Assembly: GCA_942493055.1 (NCBI GenBank)
Contig: OW818680.1
Span: 3,348,001-3,412,000, forward strand
Reading direction: 5' to 3'
Origin: CAIZQW01 sp942493055
Lineage (GTDB): Bacteria; Verrucomicrobiota; Kiritimatiellia; RFP12; UBA1067
Length of the DNA: 64,000 nucleotides
In this document: positions 41,052-49,502 of the stretch, one piece after another
How positions within the stretch are numbered: the first letter of the stretch is position 1
Layout of the letters: the number at the start of each line of letters is the position of its first letter
Position numbers and translations under genes: made by a program
Notes under the pieces: generated by a model
The model's input: the letters and a program-made list of their open reading frames with translations, nothing else
Told to the model about the DNA's origin: nothing
Databases searched by the model: none

Positions 41052-41240
41052 ATGAAGTCAGAACGACCAGAGATTTTCGCCGCTTCTTTCGGACTGGCCT
41101 CTGTTATTTTTTTTGCAAAAGGTTTACTGGCCATCTTCTGGCAGAAGATCCCCTGCATGGGTTGGTTCTGGATATTGATGGGCGTAACAGCCGCGATCGG
41201 ATGCGGATGGGCATGTATGAAGGCACGAAAACGAAAGTGA
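41052..41240 (+). CDS. Small membrane protein, hypothetical
   Basis: 62 aa from ATG 41052. Two hydrophobic segments: FAASFGLASVIFFAKGLLAI and MGWFWILMGVTAAIGCGWAC, ending in a positively charged MKARKRK tail. A perfect TTGACA (40993-40998) lies upstream but its -10 is poor. CAGGGAA near 41037 may be the RBS. Not recognised. Confidence 0.45.
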   Translation: MKSERPEIFAASFGLASVIFFAKGLLAIFWQKIPCMGWFWILMGVTAAIGCGWACMKARKRK

Positions 41241-41283
41241 AAGACTTGTCTCTCCCCTGTCATTCCAAACCGTACGTACGATG

Positions 41284-41604
41284 TTAGTTTTCAAAATGAA
41301 AAACAGAGCCGGGCTTGGCTTGAAGAAGAGCTTCTCTTATCTGCGGTAAGAGCGGTTGTAATGTTTCGTATCGACTGTTAGGGCCATGAAGAATAATTAA
41401 GCAGACATCAAGCCCCGTCAAATTCTGTTGATGGACAATGTTGGAGTCCATGGTGATAAAGACATCAAAGTCAGGTTCAACGCGTTTCAGTAACGCACCG
41501 TTGGTTACACCAGCCCAACCTTGTCGCGGAACTGTGGTCACAGCGTGATCGGGGAGATCTCTCACGAGTCGGACAGGAAGGCATTCGTCCAGAATGATCT
41601 TCAT
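41284..41604 (-). CDS. DUF5615 (PIN-like) protein, putative toxin
   Basis: 106 aa. The N-terminus MKIILDECLPVRLVRDLPDH has the conserved DE-LP of PIN-like DUF5615 proteins. VFITMDSNIVHQQNL supplies a second acidic position (xTxDxN). These residues would coordinate metal in a ribonuclease-like site. It overlaps the upstream DUF433 gene by 4 bp. DUF433-DUF5615 pairs are a recurrent putative toxin-antitoxin arrangement. Confidence 0.85.
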   Translation of the reverse strand: MKIILDECLPVRLVRDLPDHAVTTVPRQGWAGVTNGALLKRVEPDFDVFITMDSNIVHQQNLTGLDVCLIILHGPNSRYETLQPLLPQIREALLQAKPGSVFHFEN

Positions 41605-41822
41605 GCAGGAACTGCCTCCAGCATATCTCGTTTGGCGGCTTCCAACACGGCAACAACCTGCTCCCGTGTCACGGTTGGGAAGTCATACAAGAAAAGGTCA
41701 ATCGAGTCACCCTGTTCCAGGCAATCCAGCAAGTTTTTCGCCGGCACGCGAGTTCCAGCAAAAACCGGATCGCCCCCAAGAATATCAGGAGACGATGTAA
41801 TGATATTTTCTAAACCTTTCAT
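41601..41822 (-). CDS. DUF433 protein, putative antitoxin
   Basis: 73 aa from ATG 41822; an in-frame start at 41858 would add 12 residues. ITSSPDILGGDPVFAGTRVP is the DUF433 signature (GxPxFxGTRVP), followed by LLDCLEQGDSIDLFLYDFPT and VTREQVVAVLEAAK, a helix-turn-helix-like end. Likely DNA-binding antitoxin that controls the pair. Confidence 0.85.
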   Translation of the reverse strand: MKGLENIITSSPDILGGDPVFAGTRVPAKNLLDCLEQGDSIDLFLYDFPTVTREQVVAVLEAAKRDMLEAVPA

Positions 41823-41964
41823 GTGTAATAATATGCCAAAAAAGCGTGAACAACGCAAGTCACCTCCTCGTTATATTGAATATCACGGCGGTTTTTCGGT
41901 TGCTATTTTTGAAAGCCATCGTTAATATTCATTCCATTGCACGTGAAACAAATAGGACCGAACC

Positions 41965-43146
41965 ATGAATACACGCCATGATCTTCAAGAGGGTACACCG
42001 TTTATAGCACCCGATGTCTGTTTTGATCGCATTGCGCCGGATGTGGTCTTTCATCCGGGCTGCCGGTTGTCAGGGGCGGAGCTTTCGATTGGCCCTGGTT
42101 GCGTGATCGGCGCGGAGGCGCCGGCCACCCTCAACAACTGCCAACTGGGCGCGCGCGTTCATCTGGCGGGCGGCTTCTTTGAGGGCGCGACCTTCCTGGA
42201 CGATGCCAAGGCCGCGAGTTGCGCGCATGTGCGTCCGGGATGTTTGCTCGAAGAGGGCGCCTCCATTGCGCACAGCGTGGGCATCAAGCAGACGATCTTC
42301 ATGCCGTGGGTCACCTCCGGCAGCCTGATCAATTTCTGTGATGCGCTCATGGCCGGCGGCACCAGCCGCAAGAACCATTCAGAGATCGGCTCCTCCTACA
42401 TCCATTTCAACTTCACGCCGCATCAGGACAAGGCGACCGCCTCACTGGTCGGAGATGTGCCCAATGGCGTGCTGCTGAATCAGGACCCCATTTTCCTGGG
42501 TGGCCAGGGCGGCATGGTGGGGCCGTGCAAGATCGCGTATGGCACGGTCATCCCTGCCGGACAGATCTGGCGTGGCGACGTGGATGAGCCGGGGCAGCTC
42601 GTGGCGCGTGCGGGCTTTAAGCGCAATATCGAGATGAAATACGATGCGCATAAATTCTCAAGCGTCACCCATATTGTCCACAACAACCTCACCTATATCG
42701 GCAACATCCTGGCCCTCGATGCCTGGTACCGCGTGGTGCGTGCTGCATATATGAGCGCAGACCCGTTCCAGAACGCGTGCTTTGTCGGCGCGCGTACACG
42801 CCTTGCAGAGGTTCTGAAAGAGCGCTTCATGCGTCTTAATGAGCTGATGGAGAAGGTTCAGCAATCATTTGAGAACGATGCTGCGCCGCAGGACGACAAT
42901 CAAAAAGTGGTCAAGCAGTGGGCGACAGCCAAAGCGTCGCTCAAGCAGATGATTGAGTCGCGCGAAGCTGCCGTGGTTCCCAGCGAAGTGAAGGCGATCG
43001 TCAAAGGCCTTCCGGCGAAAGAGTATCTCAAAGAGATTCAGGCGCTCTCCCCTGTGGACGCCTACATCCTCACGATGTGGCTCACCTATCACGTTGCTTT
43101 GACTGAAAAACTCATCCCCTCCGAAAGCGCCTCCTGCTGCGGTTAA
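41965..43146 (+). CDS. Left-handed beta-helix (hexapeptide) nucleotidyltransferase-like protein
   Basis: 393 aa. Hexapeptide turns cover about 15-210: FIAPDVCFDRIAPDVVFHPG, ELSIGPGCVIGAEAPATLNN, GARVHLAGG, KIAYGTVIPAG. A middle segment with GGTSRKNHSEIGSSYIHFNF and GVLLNQDPIFLGGQGG resembles the C-terminal part of PVC and Bacteroidetes proteins annotated as UDP-GlcNAc pyrophosphorylase-like. The C-terminal ~130 residues are helical. No N-terminal nucleotidyltransferase domain is present, so the catalytic role is open. RBS AGGA, 9 nt before ATG. Confidence 0.7.
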   Translation: MNTRHDLQEGTPFIAPDVCFDRIAPDVVFHPGCRLSGAELSIGPGCVIGAEAPATLNNCQLGARVHLAGGFFEGATFLDDAKAASCAHVRPGCLLEEGASIAHSVGIKQTIFMPWVTSGSLINFCDALMAGGTSRKNHSEIGSSYIHFNFTPHQDKATASLVGDVPNGVLLNQDPIFLGGQGGMVGPCKIAYGTVIPAGQIWRGDVDEPGQLVARAGFKRNIEMKYDAHKFSSVTHIVHNNLTYIGNILALDAWYRVVRAAYMSADPFQNACFVGARTRLAEVLKERFMRLNELMEKVQQSFENDAAPQDDNQKVVKQWATAKASLKQMIESREAAVVPSEVKAIVKGLPAKEYLKEIQALSPVDAYILTMWLTYHVALTEKLIPSESASCCG

Positions 43147-43187
43147 GACCGCCTATAACCATGGGGAAAACTGCCCGAAACCAGCCC

Positions 43188-43216
43188 TTGACCTGTAATA
43201 GAGATCACGCTATAGT
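43188..43216 (+). promoter_or_regulatory. Strong sigma-70-type promoter for the small lipoprotein gene
   Basis: TTGACC (43188-43193), 17-bp spacer, TATAGT (43211-43216), with ATG at 43246 behind TTGAGGAGAG. Confidence 0.8.
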
Positions 43217-43245
43217 ATAACTCGTTTAAATTGAGGAGAGCAGTT

Positions 43246-43380
43246 ATGAAAAAGATGATACGTACAGCGTTTCTCGTTCTGACAGCAATAACCCTGACCG
43301 CAGCAATCGCCGGCTGTAAAAAAGATGAGACAGCGACACCTAAACCCCCGGCGGCTCCGAAAGATCATCCCGCGCATTAA
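43246..43380 (+). CDS. Very small lipoprotein
   Basis: 44 aa. A lysine-rich start MKKMIRTAFLVLTAITLTAA leads to the lipobox IAGC (cleavage before Cys24), leaving a 21-residue mature peptide rich in Lys, Pro and Ala (KKDETATPKPPAAPKDHPAH). A strong RBS (GAGGAG, 6 bp) and promoter make translation likely. Such entericidin-like or Pro-rich tethered peptides are common; the role is unknown. The next gene, also a lipoprotein, starts 14 bp later. Confidence 0.8.
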   Translation: MKKMIRTAFLVLTAITLTAAIAGCKKDETATPKPPAAPKDHPAH

Positions 43381-43394
43381 TTGGGAAGGGCGGC

Positions 43395-44729
43395 ATGAAC
43401 GTTAAAATGGACGGTCAGGCAGCCATCGTCTGCGGACGGGCATTTCTATTTTGCCTGCTGTTGACGGCCTGCGGATGCTTTAAAACGAACAGCAGATACG
43501 GCGTGGTCACCGCAGATATCAGTGAGGCCATCACGCGACATATTGCTGAGCAGACTCGCGCGGGCAGTGGCACATTCAATTTGTCATTTAACGGCAAGCA
43601 TCTTAAGCTGCGCCTTGTTCGCATACACTTTGAATATCTTGCTGTCCTGACACCGACCCAGCATTTTGCTTGCGTCGACCTCGCCGCTGAAGACGGGGAC
43701 TTCTATGACGTGGATTTCTATCTCGAGGGCAGGCCCGGAACCATGAAAGTCACCGAGACCACCGTCCATAAGCTCAACGGCCAGCCGTTCTATCTCTGGG
43801 AACAGCAGAAGGACAAAACGTGGGCACGCGTCCCAGTTGACGGAGCATCCCATCAACTGCTCGGCGTGATCAAAGAGCGGGACACATTTGATTTCATCTA
43901 TGAGGCAACGCTCCCAAAAATCGCGGGCGGCGCAAAAGTATGGCTGCCGATGCCGCAATCCGATGCCTTTCAGACAGTCACGGTGAAAGAGCTCACGTTT
44001 CCTGCGGCACATCGGATCCTGGAGGACTCCGCGCACGGCAACAAAGTCGTATTTATGGAGCTTGAGCCTAAACACAGCGGAACGAAGATTGCGATGGTGT
44101 TTCATGTCGTGCGCTTGGAAAAAGGTGCCTACAGCGCTGACAAAGCCGATGCTGAAAAATATCTCAAGGCCGATGCGCTGATCCCTCAAGACAAGCGCTT
44201 CGATAAAATAGTCAAAGAGATCCTCAATAACAAAGAGAACGATCTTGTGCGGTCCCGGGCGATCTATGACCACATCATCGACCACATGCGCTACATGAAA
44301 TACGGGGAAGGCTGGGGCAAGGGAGATGCCGTCCATGCCTGCAACTCGCTCTATGGCAACTGCACGGACTTTCACTCCTACTTTATTGCGCTCGCTCGCT
44401 CGGCCCATATTCCGGCCCGCTTTGCAATAGGTGCGGCGCTTCCGTCTGAGCGCAATGAAGGCGGTGTCGACGGCTACCACTGCTGGGCGGAGTTCTACGC
44501 GGAAGGAAAATGGTGGCCAGTGGATATCAGCGAGGCCGACAAGTACAACGAGCTTGGAATTTATTATTTTGGACATCACCCGGCCAACAGGTTTGAGTTC
44601 ACCGTGGGACGCGATCTCAAGGTCGACCCATCGCCGGCATCCGGCCCTATTAATTTTCTCGCCTATCCTGTACTGGAGGTTGACAACAAGCCAGTCAAGG
44701 CGGAGACGTTCTTCTCATTTAAACGCTGA
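43395..44729 (+). CDS. Lipoprotein with transglutaminase-like (papain-fold) domain
   Basis: 444 aa. Lipoprotein signal with LLLTACGC at ~22-29. The C-terminal transglutaminase-like domain has the catalytic triad in GNCTDFHSYFIALAR (C323), GYHCWAEFY (H362) and WPVDISEAD (D377). Domains of this family act as peptidases, amidases or transamidases. The N-terminal ~300 residues are beta-rich and unrecognised. Probably co-transcribed with the small lipoprotein gene 14 bp upstream. Confidence 0.87.
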   Translation: MNVKMDGQAAIVCGRAFLFCLLLTACGCFKTNSRYGVVTADISEAITRHIAEQTRAGSGTFNLSFNGKHLKLRLVRIHFEYLAVLTPTQHFACVDLAAEDGDFYDVDFYLEGRPGTMKVTETTVHKLNGQPFYLWEQQKDKTWARVPVDGASHQLLGVIKERDTFDFIYEATLPKIAGGAKVWLPMPQSDAFQTVTVKELTFPAAHRILEDSAHGNKVVFMELEPKHSGTKIAMVFHVVRLEKGAYSADKADAEKYLKADALIPQDKRFDKIVKEILNNKENDLVRSRAIYDHIIDHMRYMKYGEGWGKGDAVHACNSLYGNCTDFHSYFIALARSAHIPARFAIGAALPSERNEGGVDGYHCWAEFYAEGKWWPVDISEADKYNELGIYYFGHHPANRFEFTVGRDLKVDPSPASGPINFLAYPVLEVDNKPVKAETFFSFKR

Positions 44730-44772
44730 TTCGTCGCGACCGGAAAAAGGCGCGTCCACACCCAAGAGGTCT

Positions 44773-45177
44773 ATGAATACTAAACTACTCGATCCCTTTA
44801 TGGCGCATCTCGGTTTGGAAGCTGAACTCCTCGCGCCTGGGCAGGCGCGGGTGTGGGGCACGCTTCAGCCCGAACACCTCAACAGCTTCGGCTCCGCGCA
44901 TGGCGGTTACCTCTATACGCTGGCGGATGCAGCCTTTGCGCTGGCTGCCAATGCGCATGGTCCGCTGGCTGTGGCGCTCTCCACTCACATGGAATATATG
45001 AAGACCGTCAAAGCCGGCGAGGTCGTGGAGGCCAAGGCGCGCGAAGTCAACCTTGGCGGCCGCACCGCCCTCTATCATGTCGATGTCTGCTGCGGCGAGA
45101 CCCTGCTGGCACAGTTCACCGGCACCGCTTACCGCAAACCAGAAACGAAATCCTGGCTGGCAGATCTAATAAAATGA
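44773..45177 (+). CDS. Hot-dog fold thioesterase, PaaI-like
   Basis: 134 aa from ATG 44773. HLNSFGSAHGGYLYTLADAA carries the HGG-x-x-x-x-x-A/LxD motif (His47-Gly-Gly, Asp55) of PaaI/YbgC-type acyl-CoA thioesterases. LSTHMEYMKTVKAGEVVEAK and RTALYHVDVCC follow the family order. Likely hydrolyses aryl- or medium-chain acyl-CoA. It overlaps the next gene (ATGA). Confidence 0.9.
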   Translation: MNTKLLDPFMAHLGLEAELLAPGQARVWGTLQPEHLNSFGSAHGGYLYTLADAAFALAANAHGPLAVALSTHMEYMKTVKAGEVVEAKAREVNLGGRTALYHVDVCCGETLLAQFTGTAYRKPETKSWLADLIK

Positions 45178-45833
45178 TCTGTAACCTTACATTACCAAAA
45201 GGATTGCTTTGTGCTTTCCTGCTCTTGGCCAGTTCGTCAGCAGAGGCGAGCATATCGCTATCAGTCCCATCACAGCGCAATATCGTGAAATTTTTGCAGT
45301 ATGCACCGGTTCAATCCGTTACGAATTCGCCTGTTAACACATGGGTTCCTGCCTGCGAGGTTCTGAAGGAGAAAAAAGTAGAAGGACGCAGTAATAAGCA
45401 AGCGCATCTTTTCAATGGCATTATATTAATTGGTTTGTTTGGCCCCATTTTCTTTCTAGGTGTGCTTGCAATCGCGTATTCTGGTTCTAGCAAAAGATTG
45501 TCCCGATGGGATAAAGCAATCATTGGCATTGCGGCGACGGTCTTTATTCTGGCTCTAGTAGGTTTCAAACTCGTGGGCTTGAACCGATTCGCATATATGG
45601 ACGATTACTCCTTTCCAGAGTATTTAGTCTCCAGCATCTCGACTAATATTGTCGTCGTCCACGAAAAGATGGACGTGTCGTATAAAAAAATGTTTAAGTC
45701 CAGGCGAAGTATCCTTTTTAGAGACAGAAGTATGAGAATTGTGAGCACAAACGAATTGGCCACACTGCTTCTGGCACAGGCGGAAGAGATTCGCATGTTC
45801 AAGCAGGCGACGACGCTAAAAAATCCAGAATAG
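45174..45833 (+). CDS. Hypothetical membrane protein
   Basis: 219 aa. Signal peptide (ICNLTLPKGLLCAFLLLASS) and two membrane segments at about 81-104 (GIILIGLFGPIFFLGVLAIA) and 118-138 (AIIGIAATVFILALVGFKLV). The C-terminal part has NIVVVHEKMDVSYKKMFKSR. Not recognised. Base composition is more AT-rich than the neighbouring thioesterase gene although the two overlap, which hints at a later arrival. Confidence 0.6.
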   Translation: MICNLTLPKGLLCAFLLLASSSAEASISLSVPSQRNIVKFLQYAPVQSVTNSPVNTWVPACEVLKEKKVEGRSNKQAHLFNGIILIGLFGPIFFLGVLAIAYSGSSKRLSRWDKAIIGIAATVFILALVGFKLVGLNRFAYMDDYSFPEYLVSSISTNIVVVHEKMDVSYKKMFKSRRSILFRDRSMRIVSTNELATLLLAQAEEIRMFKQATTLKNPE

Positions 45834-45864
45834 CGTGTGACGGGGGCCGTTTCCGGAGCTTACT

Positions 45865-46154
45865 CAACCCCGTTGGGGTAGGCACTTCTATTGTGTGGCT
45901 TTTCCTAGGGTAGCGGAGTACCGCAACCCTAGGCTGGTGGATGCAACCCCGGTGGGGTTGTCTGACCCGAAGGGGCAGCGTTGTCGAATAGGGCTGGATG
46001 GACTACCTGCCCCGAAAAGGCTGTGGTGTATCGTATTATATGGGGCCGTTGGGATTGTCTGCCCCGAAGGGGCTGCGTAATACAGCCCAGGGTTGCGGTA
46101 TTTCCGCTACCCTGGGGTATGGGGCGAAACAATCCGCCTACCCCAACGGGGTTG
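45865..46154. repeat. 290-bp nested palindromic repeat (possible structured RNA)
   Basis: Perfect 19-bp terminal inverted repeats: CAACCCCGTTGGGGTAGGC at 45865-45883 and its complement at 46136-46154. Inside, each side holds a self-complementary unit: CCTAGGGTAGCGG...CCGCAACCCTAGG (45904-45933) and CCCAGGGTTGCGG...CCGCTACCCTGGG (46086-46116). Further GGGG/CCCC hairpins (GCAACCCCGGTGGGGTTG, CCCCGAAGGGG) lie between. No protein-coding pattern in the surrounding 559 bp (45834-46392). Similar palindrome families occur in several PVC and Bacteroidetes genomes. Confidence 0.8.
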
Positions 46155-46392
46155 CGTCACATTCCCCGGGATTGCACCCGTCCACAAACCTGTTTGGAGT
46201 TCCGCCTTTAGGCTGGCTTGCTTATAATTTGAATTACTGACCATTGCATTCCCGCACTTGACGAAGAATCATTATTGAGGCATACTGAAAAACTCATCAG
46301 GAGGCATCACTTTGACACCACCACCTAAGAAAGGCCATCGAGATGAATTTATCGCGCTTTGCGGGGTATGGTCTGATGAAGAGAGAAACACA

Positions 46393-47091
46393 ATGAACAC
46401 AATAAAAACACTCTCATATTTAGCACTTGTTTTGGTCACGCCCGTCTGTTCAGCATTCGGGGCAGAGAAAACTCAACACAATTTTGATAAATGGGAGAAG
46501 GAGGTCTCTGCATACGAGAAAGCGGATGCCACGATTCCTCCGCCCAAAGGCGCGATCCTCTTTATCGGCTCCTCCACCATCCGCATGTGGAAGACCCTTG
46601 CAAAGGATTTTTCGAAACACACCGTCATCAACCGCGGCTTTGGCGGCTCGCAGATTGTGGACGCCACCCATTTTGCACCGCGCATTATTTTTCCGTATGC
46701 GCCTAAGGCTGTTTACCTCCGCTCCGGCGGCAATGACCTCTGGGCAGGAAAATCGGCTGAAGAGGTCTTTGGGGACTTCACAAACTTTGTCACCACGGTG
46801 CATGCCCAGCTTCCGGAGACCGATATTATCTACATCTCCTTCGGCCCCTGCAACTCGCGCTTGAAGCAGGCGGGCATTACGAAAACCCTCAATGACCTGA
46901 TCGCTGACTTCATCAAAGGGAAAGCGCATCTCCGGTACATTGAAATATACGACATGGCTCAGGGAGCTGATGGCAAGCCGCGCGCCGAGCTCTTTCTCAA
47001 AGACCAGCTCCACTTCAATGCCGATGGCTACAAACTGATGGCCGACCGCGTCCGTCCGGACTTAGACAGGTATATCAAGCCCAGCAAATGA
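46393..47091 (+). CDS. Secreted SGNH/GDSL-family hydrolase
   Basis: 232 aa from ATG 46393, which starts the signal peptide MNTIKTLSYLALVLVTPVCS; the upstream in-frame ATG at 46312 gives no signal. Block I AILFIGSSTIRMW holds the Ser nucleophile (~62), block II GFGGSQ the Gly, block III RSGGNDLWAG the Asn, and block V KDQLHFNADGY the Asp/His. It is an esterase or lipase acting on acyl or acetyl groups, perhaps on polysaccharides, given the secreted glycosidases in the window. Confidence 0.9.
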   Translation: MNTIKTLSYLALVLVTPVCSAFGAEKTQHNFDKWEKEVSAYEKADATIPPPKGAILFIGSSTIRMWKTLAKDFSKHTVINRGFGGSQIVDATHFAPRIIFPYAPKAVYLRSGGNDLWAGKSAEEVFGDFTNFVTTVHAQLPETDIIYISFGPCNSRLKQAGITKTLNDLIADFIKGKAHLRYIEIYDMAQGADGKPRAELFLKDQLHFNADGYKLMADRVRPDLDRYIKPSK

Positions 47092-47213
47092 AGATCATTA
47101 ACTTGCCAATAAATTGATTATTCTCAGCTAATTAACCGAATTAAGCTAATTCCAATTCGTTCCATTCGTTTAATTCGTTGATAAAAGGTGCTCATTCGGC
47201 GAGTTTATGCTGC

Positions 47214-48209
47214 CTACTTGAACGTCACTTCAACATCATCGAAGTCGATCAGGCCGGAGCACTTGTCATTTGTCAGGGCCATGCCTGCTTTAACCGCATC
47301 CTTGGGGACCAACCCGATTTGTTCAATCGTTTTCCAGAAACCTTTATACTCCGGCAGGTTTCCGAAAACAAAATGAATCTCTTTTCCGTTCTTGTCGTAA
47401 AAGATGATAAAGGCTGCTGGCTTTCCCTTGGACCCCGGGGCGAGCGTGGCTCGGCATCGTGCGGAGAGGGTTACAGTTTTTGCATCCGCAGGAAACTCAA
47501 TCGACTGCCAAATGTATTCACTCCTCACGGATCCATCATTATTAAGGGGAACATTCTTAAACCTGAGAAATGTATTCTTGTTCTCCTTTTCCACAGTCAC
47601 AAAGTCTCCATATACCCATCCCTCTACTTTGCCGGTGACGATCTTTTCGAGATCCCCATTTGCGACAATATTCTTTCCGCGGGGTGCCTTTGCCGTTGTC
47701 CCGCCGCTCCCATTCGCTGTGCTGCCGGCCAGCAATGCGGCCTTCTCGGTTGCCAGTTGCTTGGCGAGTTCAGGATTCGAAGAAGCCTTGGTCTGGAGCG
47801 TCGCGAGAAAGCGCAGATAGTCGGCGTCGGACTGTTTTTTGCGCTTGGCAAAGTCATTGTTGAGCTGTTCGAGTTTGGTCAGCAACGCTTTGCGTGTGCC
47901 TTGAAGTTTCATCTTGGGCAGCGCGGCAGGCAGCTCGGGATCAAGTGTCCCTGCAACGGCCGCCTCGCGCTCTTTGACGACAGCGGCGACCACTTCAAGC
48001 TCGCCCTTGGCTGTGGCGGATTTCTCGATGCCATCCAGCGCCGAGAGATAGGGCTTGGTCGCAACGGCGACAGCCTCCTGCTTCTGCCTGTCCAGCGCCT
48101 CATCCGCAGCCTTGTGCTTCGCCGCGGACCCTGCCAGCTCCGGCAGCAGCTCCTGCGCGTTGAGCATGGCAGCCACTACCATCATTATCAAATAAATGCT
48201 CTTGGTCAT
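47214..48209 (-). CDS. Secreted protein, coiled coil plus CBM4/9-like beta-sandwich (paralogue 1)
   Basis: 331 aa from ATG 48209, chosen because GGAGGCGAGG precedes it and the signal peptide TKSIYLIMMVVAAMLNA starts there. Residues ~20-165 are helical (ELLPELAGSAAKHKAADEAL, LNNDFAKRKKQSDADYLRFL). Residues ~190-331 open with NIVANGDLEKIVTGKVEGWV and end in DFDDVEVTFK, the jelly-roll pattern of family 4/9/22 carbohydrate-binding modules. No catalytic motif. A close paralogue lies 60 bp upstream on the same strand. Confidence 0.75.
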   Translation of the reverse strand: MTKSIYLIMMVVAAMLNAQELLPELAGSAAKHKAADEALDRQKQEAVAVATKPYLSALDGIEKSATAKGELEVVAAVVKEREAAVAGTLDPELPAALPKMKLQGTRKALLTKLEQLNNDFAKRKKQSDADYLRFLATLQTKASSNPELAKQLATEKAALLAGSTANGSGGTTAKAPRGKNIVANGDLEKIVTGKVEGWVYGDFVTVEKENKNTFLRFKNVPLNNDGSVRSEYIWQSIEFPADAKTVTLSARCRATLAPGSKGKPAAFIIFYDKNGKEIHFVFGNLPEYKGFWKTIEQIGLVPKDAVKAGMALTNDKCSGLIDFDDVEVTFK

Positions 48210-48269
48210 TACCTCGCCTCCACTTGGAAATTGGATATTCCTTGTTGGTTGTTGAATATTCATCCCCGC

Positions 48270-49325
48270 CTACTTAAACGTCACCACGACATCATCGAAG
48301 TCGAACTGCCCAGGACAACCTCCGGTGGAAATCCTAATATGCAGTTTAAGTGAATCAATGGGAATTGCCTGTTCGCTAACAAACTCTTTCCAGACGCCAT
48401 TTTTAACAGTTCGGCCTTGTACCTGAAAGAGCTTAATCTCTTTGTTGTTATCATCACAAATACGTGCATAGAGAACAGGCCAATTGGCCTTTGCCGGTAT
48501 AACAGTGACATTTTGCGTTCTAATCCGAACGGTCATTGTGATGCGTTCTGCTTTTGCCGGAATCGGCGATTCAATCGTCTGGTTTATGGAGAGAGAGTCC
48601 GCTGTGCCATCTCTATAAGCTGTTTTCACGTCGAACCGTACAAACTTATTCCCTTTCTCTGTCTCAACTGTCACGGTTTGCGAATTCTGCCACCCCTCCG
48701 GTTTGCCTTCAGCGAGCTTCTCAAAATCGCCGTTGACGACAACATTCTTCGAGTTCGCTTTCTTAGACGACTTTCCGCATTCGGTCAAAGCCGAACAGCC
48801 GTCCTCCAACAGTGCGGACTTTTCAGCGGCGAGCTGTTTGGCGAGTTCGGGGTTTGAGGAAGCCTTGGTTTGGAGCGTCGCGAGAAAACGCAGGTAGTCG
48901 GCGTCAGTCTGTTTCCTGCGCCGCGCGAAGTCAGCGTTGAGCTGTTCGAGTTTGGTCATCAGTGCCTTACGTGTGCCCAGGAGGTTCATCTTGGGCAATG
49001 CGGCAGGCAGCTCGGGGCCAAGGGTCCCTGCAAGGGCTGCCTCGCGCTCATTGTTGATTGCGGCGACCAGTTTAAGCTCGCCCTTGGCCGTGGCTGTTTT
49101 CTCAAGGCTATCGAGCGCGGACAGATAGGGCTTTGTCGCAAGAGCGACGGACTCCCTCTTCTGTTTGTACAGCGCTTCATAAGCAGCCTTCTGCCTCGCC
49201 GCAGGCCCTGCCAGCTCCGGCAGCAGCTCCTGCGCAAAGGAGGCAGGAACAATGGGTGAAAGACCAAGAGCCAAAATAATAATAAGTCCCCGGCAACCGC
49301 CCTGAAACATCGAAGGATTTTTCAT
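48270..49325 (-). CDS. Secreted protein, coiled coil plus CBM4/9-like beta-sandwich (paralogue 2)
   Basis: 351 aa. Signal peptide ends near PIVPASFA. The helical half is nearly identical to the downstream copy (AQELLPELAG, FLATLQTKASSNPELAKQLA). The C-terminal half (VVVNGDFEKLAEGKPEGWQN to DFDDVVVTFK) keeps the same frame motifs but is far more diverged, with NTECGKSSKK-type linker changes. This pattern fits a tandem duplication with different ligands. Promoter and GAAAGGAA RBS are clear. A role in binding polysaccharide on the cell surface is inference. Confidence 0.77.
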   Translation of the reverse strand: MKNPSMFQGGCRGLIIILALGLSPIVPASFAQELLPELAGPAARQKAAYEALYKQKRESVALATKPYLSALDSLEKTATAKGELKLVAAINNEREAALAGTLGPELPAALPKMNLLGTRKALMTKLEQLNADFARRRKQTDADYLRFLATLQTKASSNPELAKQLAAEKSALLEDGCSALTECGKSSKKANSKNVVVNGDFEKLAEGKPEGWQNSQTVTVETEKGNKFVRFDVKTAYRDGTADSLSINQTIESPIPAKAERITMTVRIRTQNVTVIPAKANWPVLYARICDDNNKEIKLFQVQGRTVKNGVWKEFVSEQAIPIDSLKLHIRISTGGCPGQFDFDDVVVTFK

Positions 49326-49411
49326 GATTCGCTATTCCTTTCGAGAGTGACTGCACATGCACTAAAATTCACTATGCTACGCATAACAGCCATAGGTTAT
49401 TTATATATTGA

Positions 49412-49441
49412 ACTTTAACTTATTTAGAGAGGAAATGTCAA
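49412..49441 (-). promoter_or_regulatory. Promoter of the paralogous secreted-protein pair
   Basis: Minus strand: TTGACA (49441-49436), 18-bp spacer, TAAAGT (49417-49412). It gives an ~85-nt leader before ATG 49325. The other bases of the 177-bp gap show nothing further. Confidence 0.7.
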
Positions 49442-49502
49442 GCTTCTACTGCGTGTTGAACGCTGGCGCGGTTTGTTGTGGGCCGCGAAACCCTGCAAAT
49501 AG

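Noticed and set aside
45895..46240. Open frames within the nested palindrome
   Set aside because: The sequence is self-complementary repeat DNA and all frames lack coding character.
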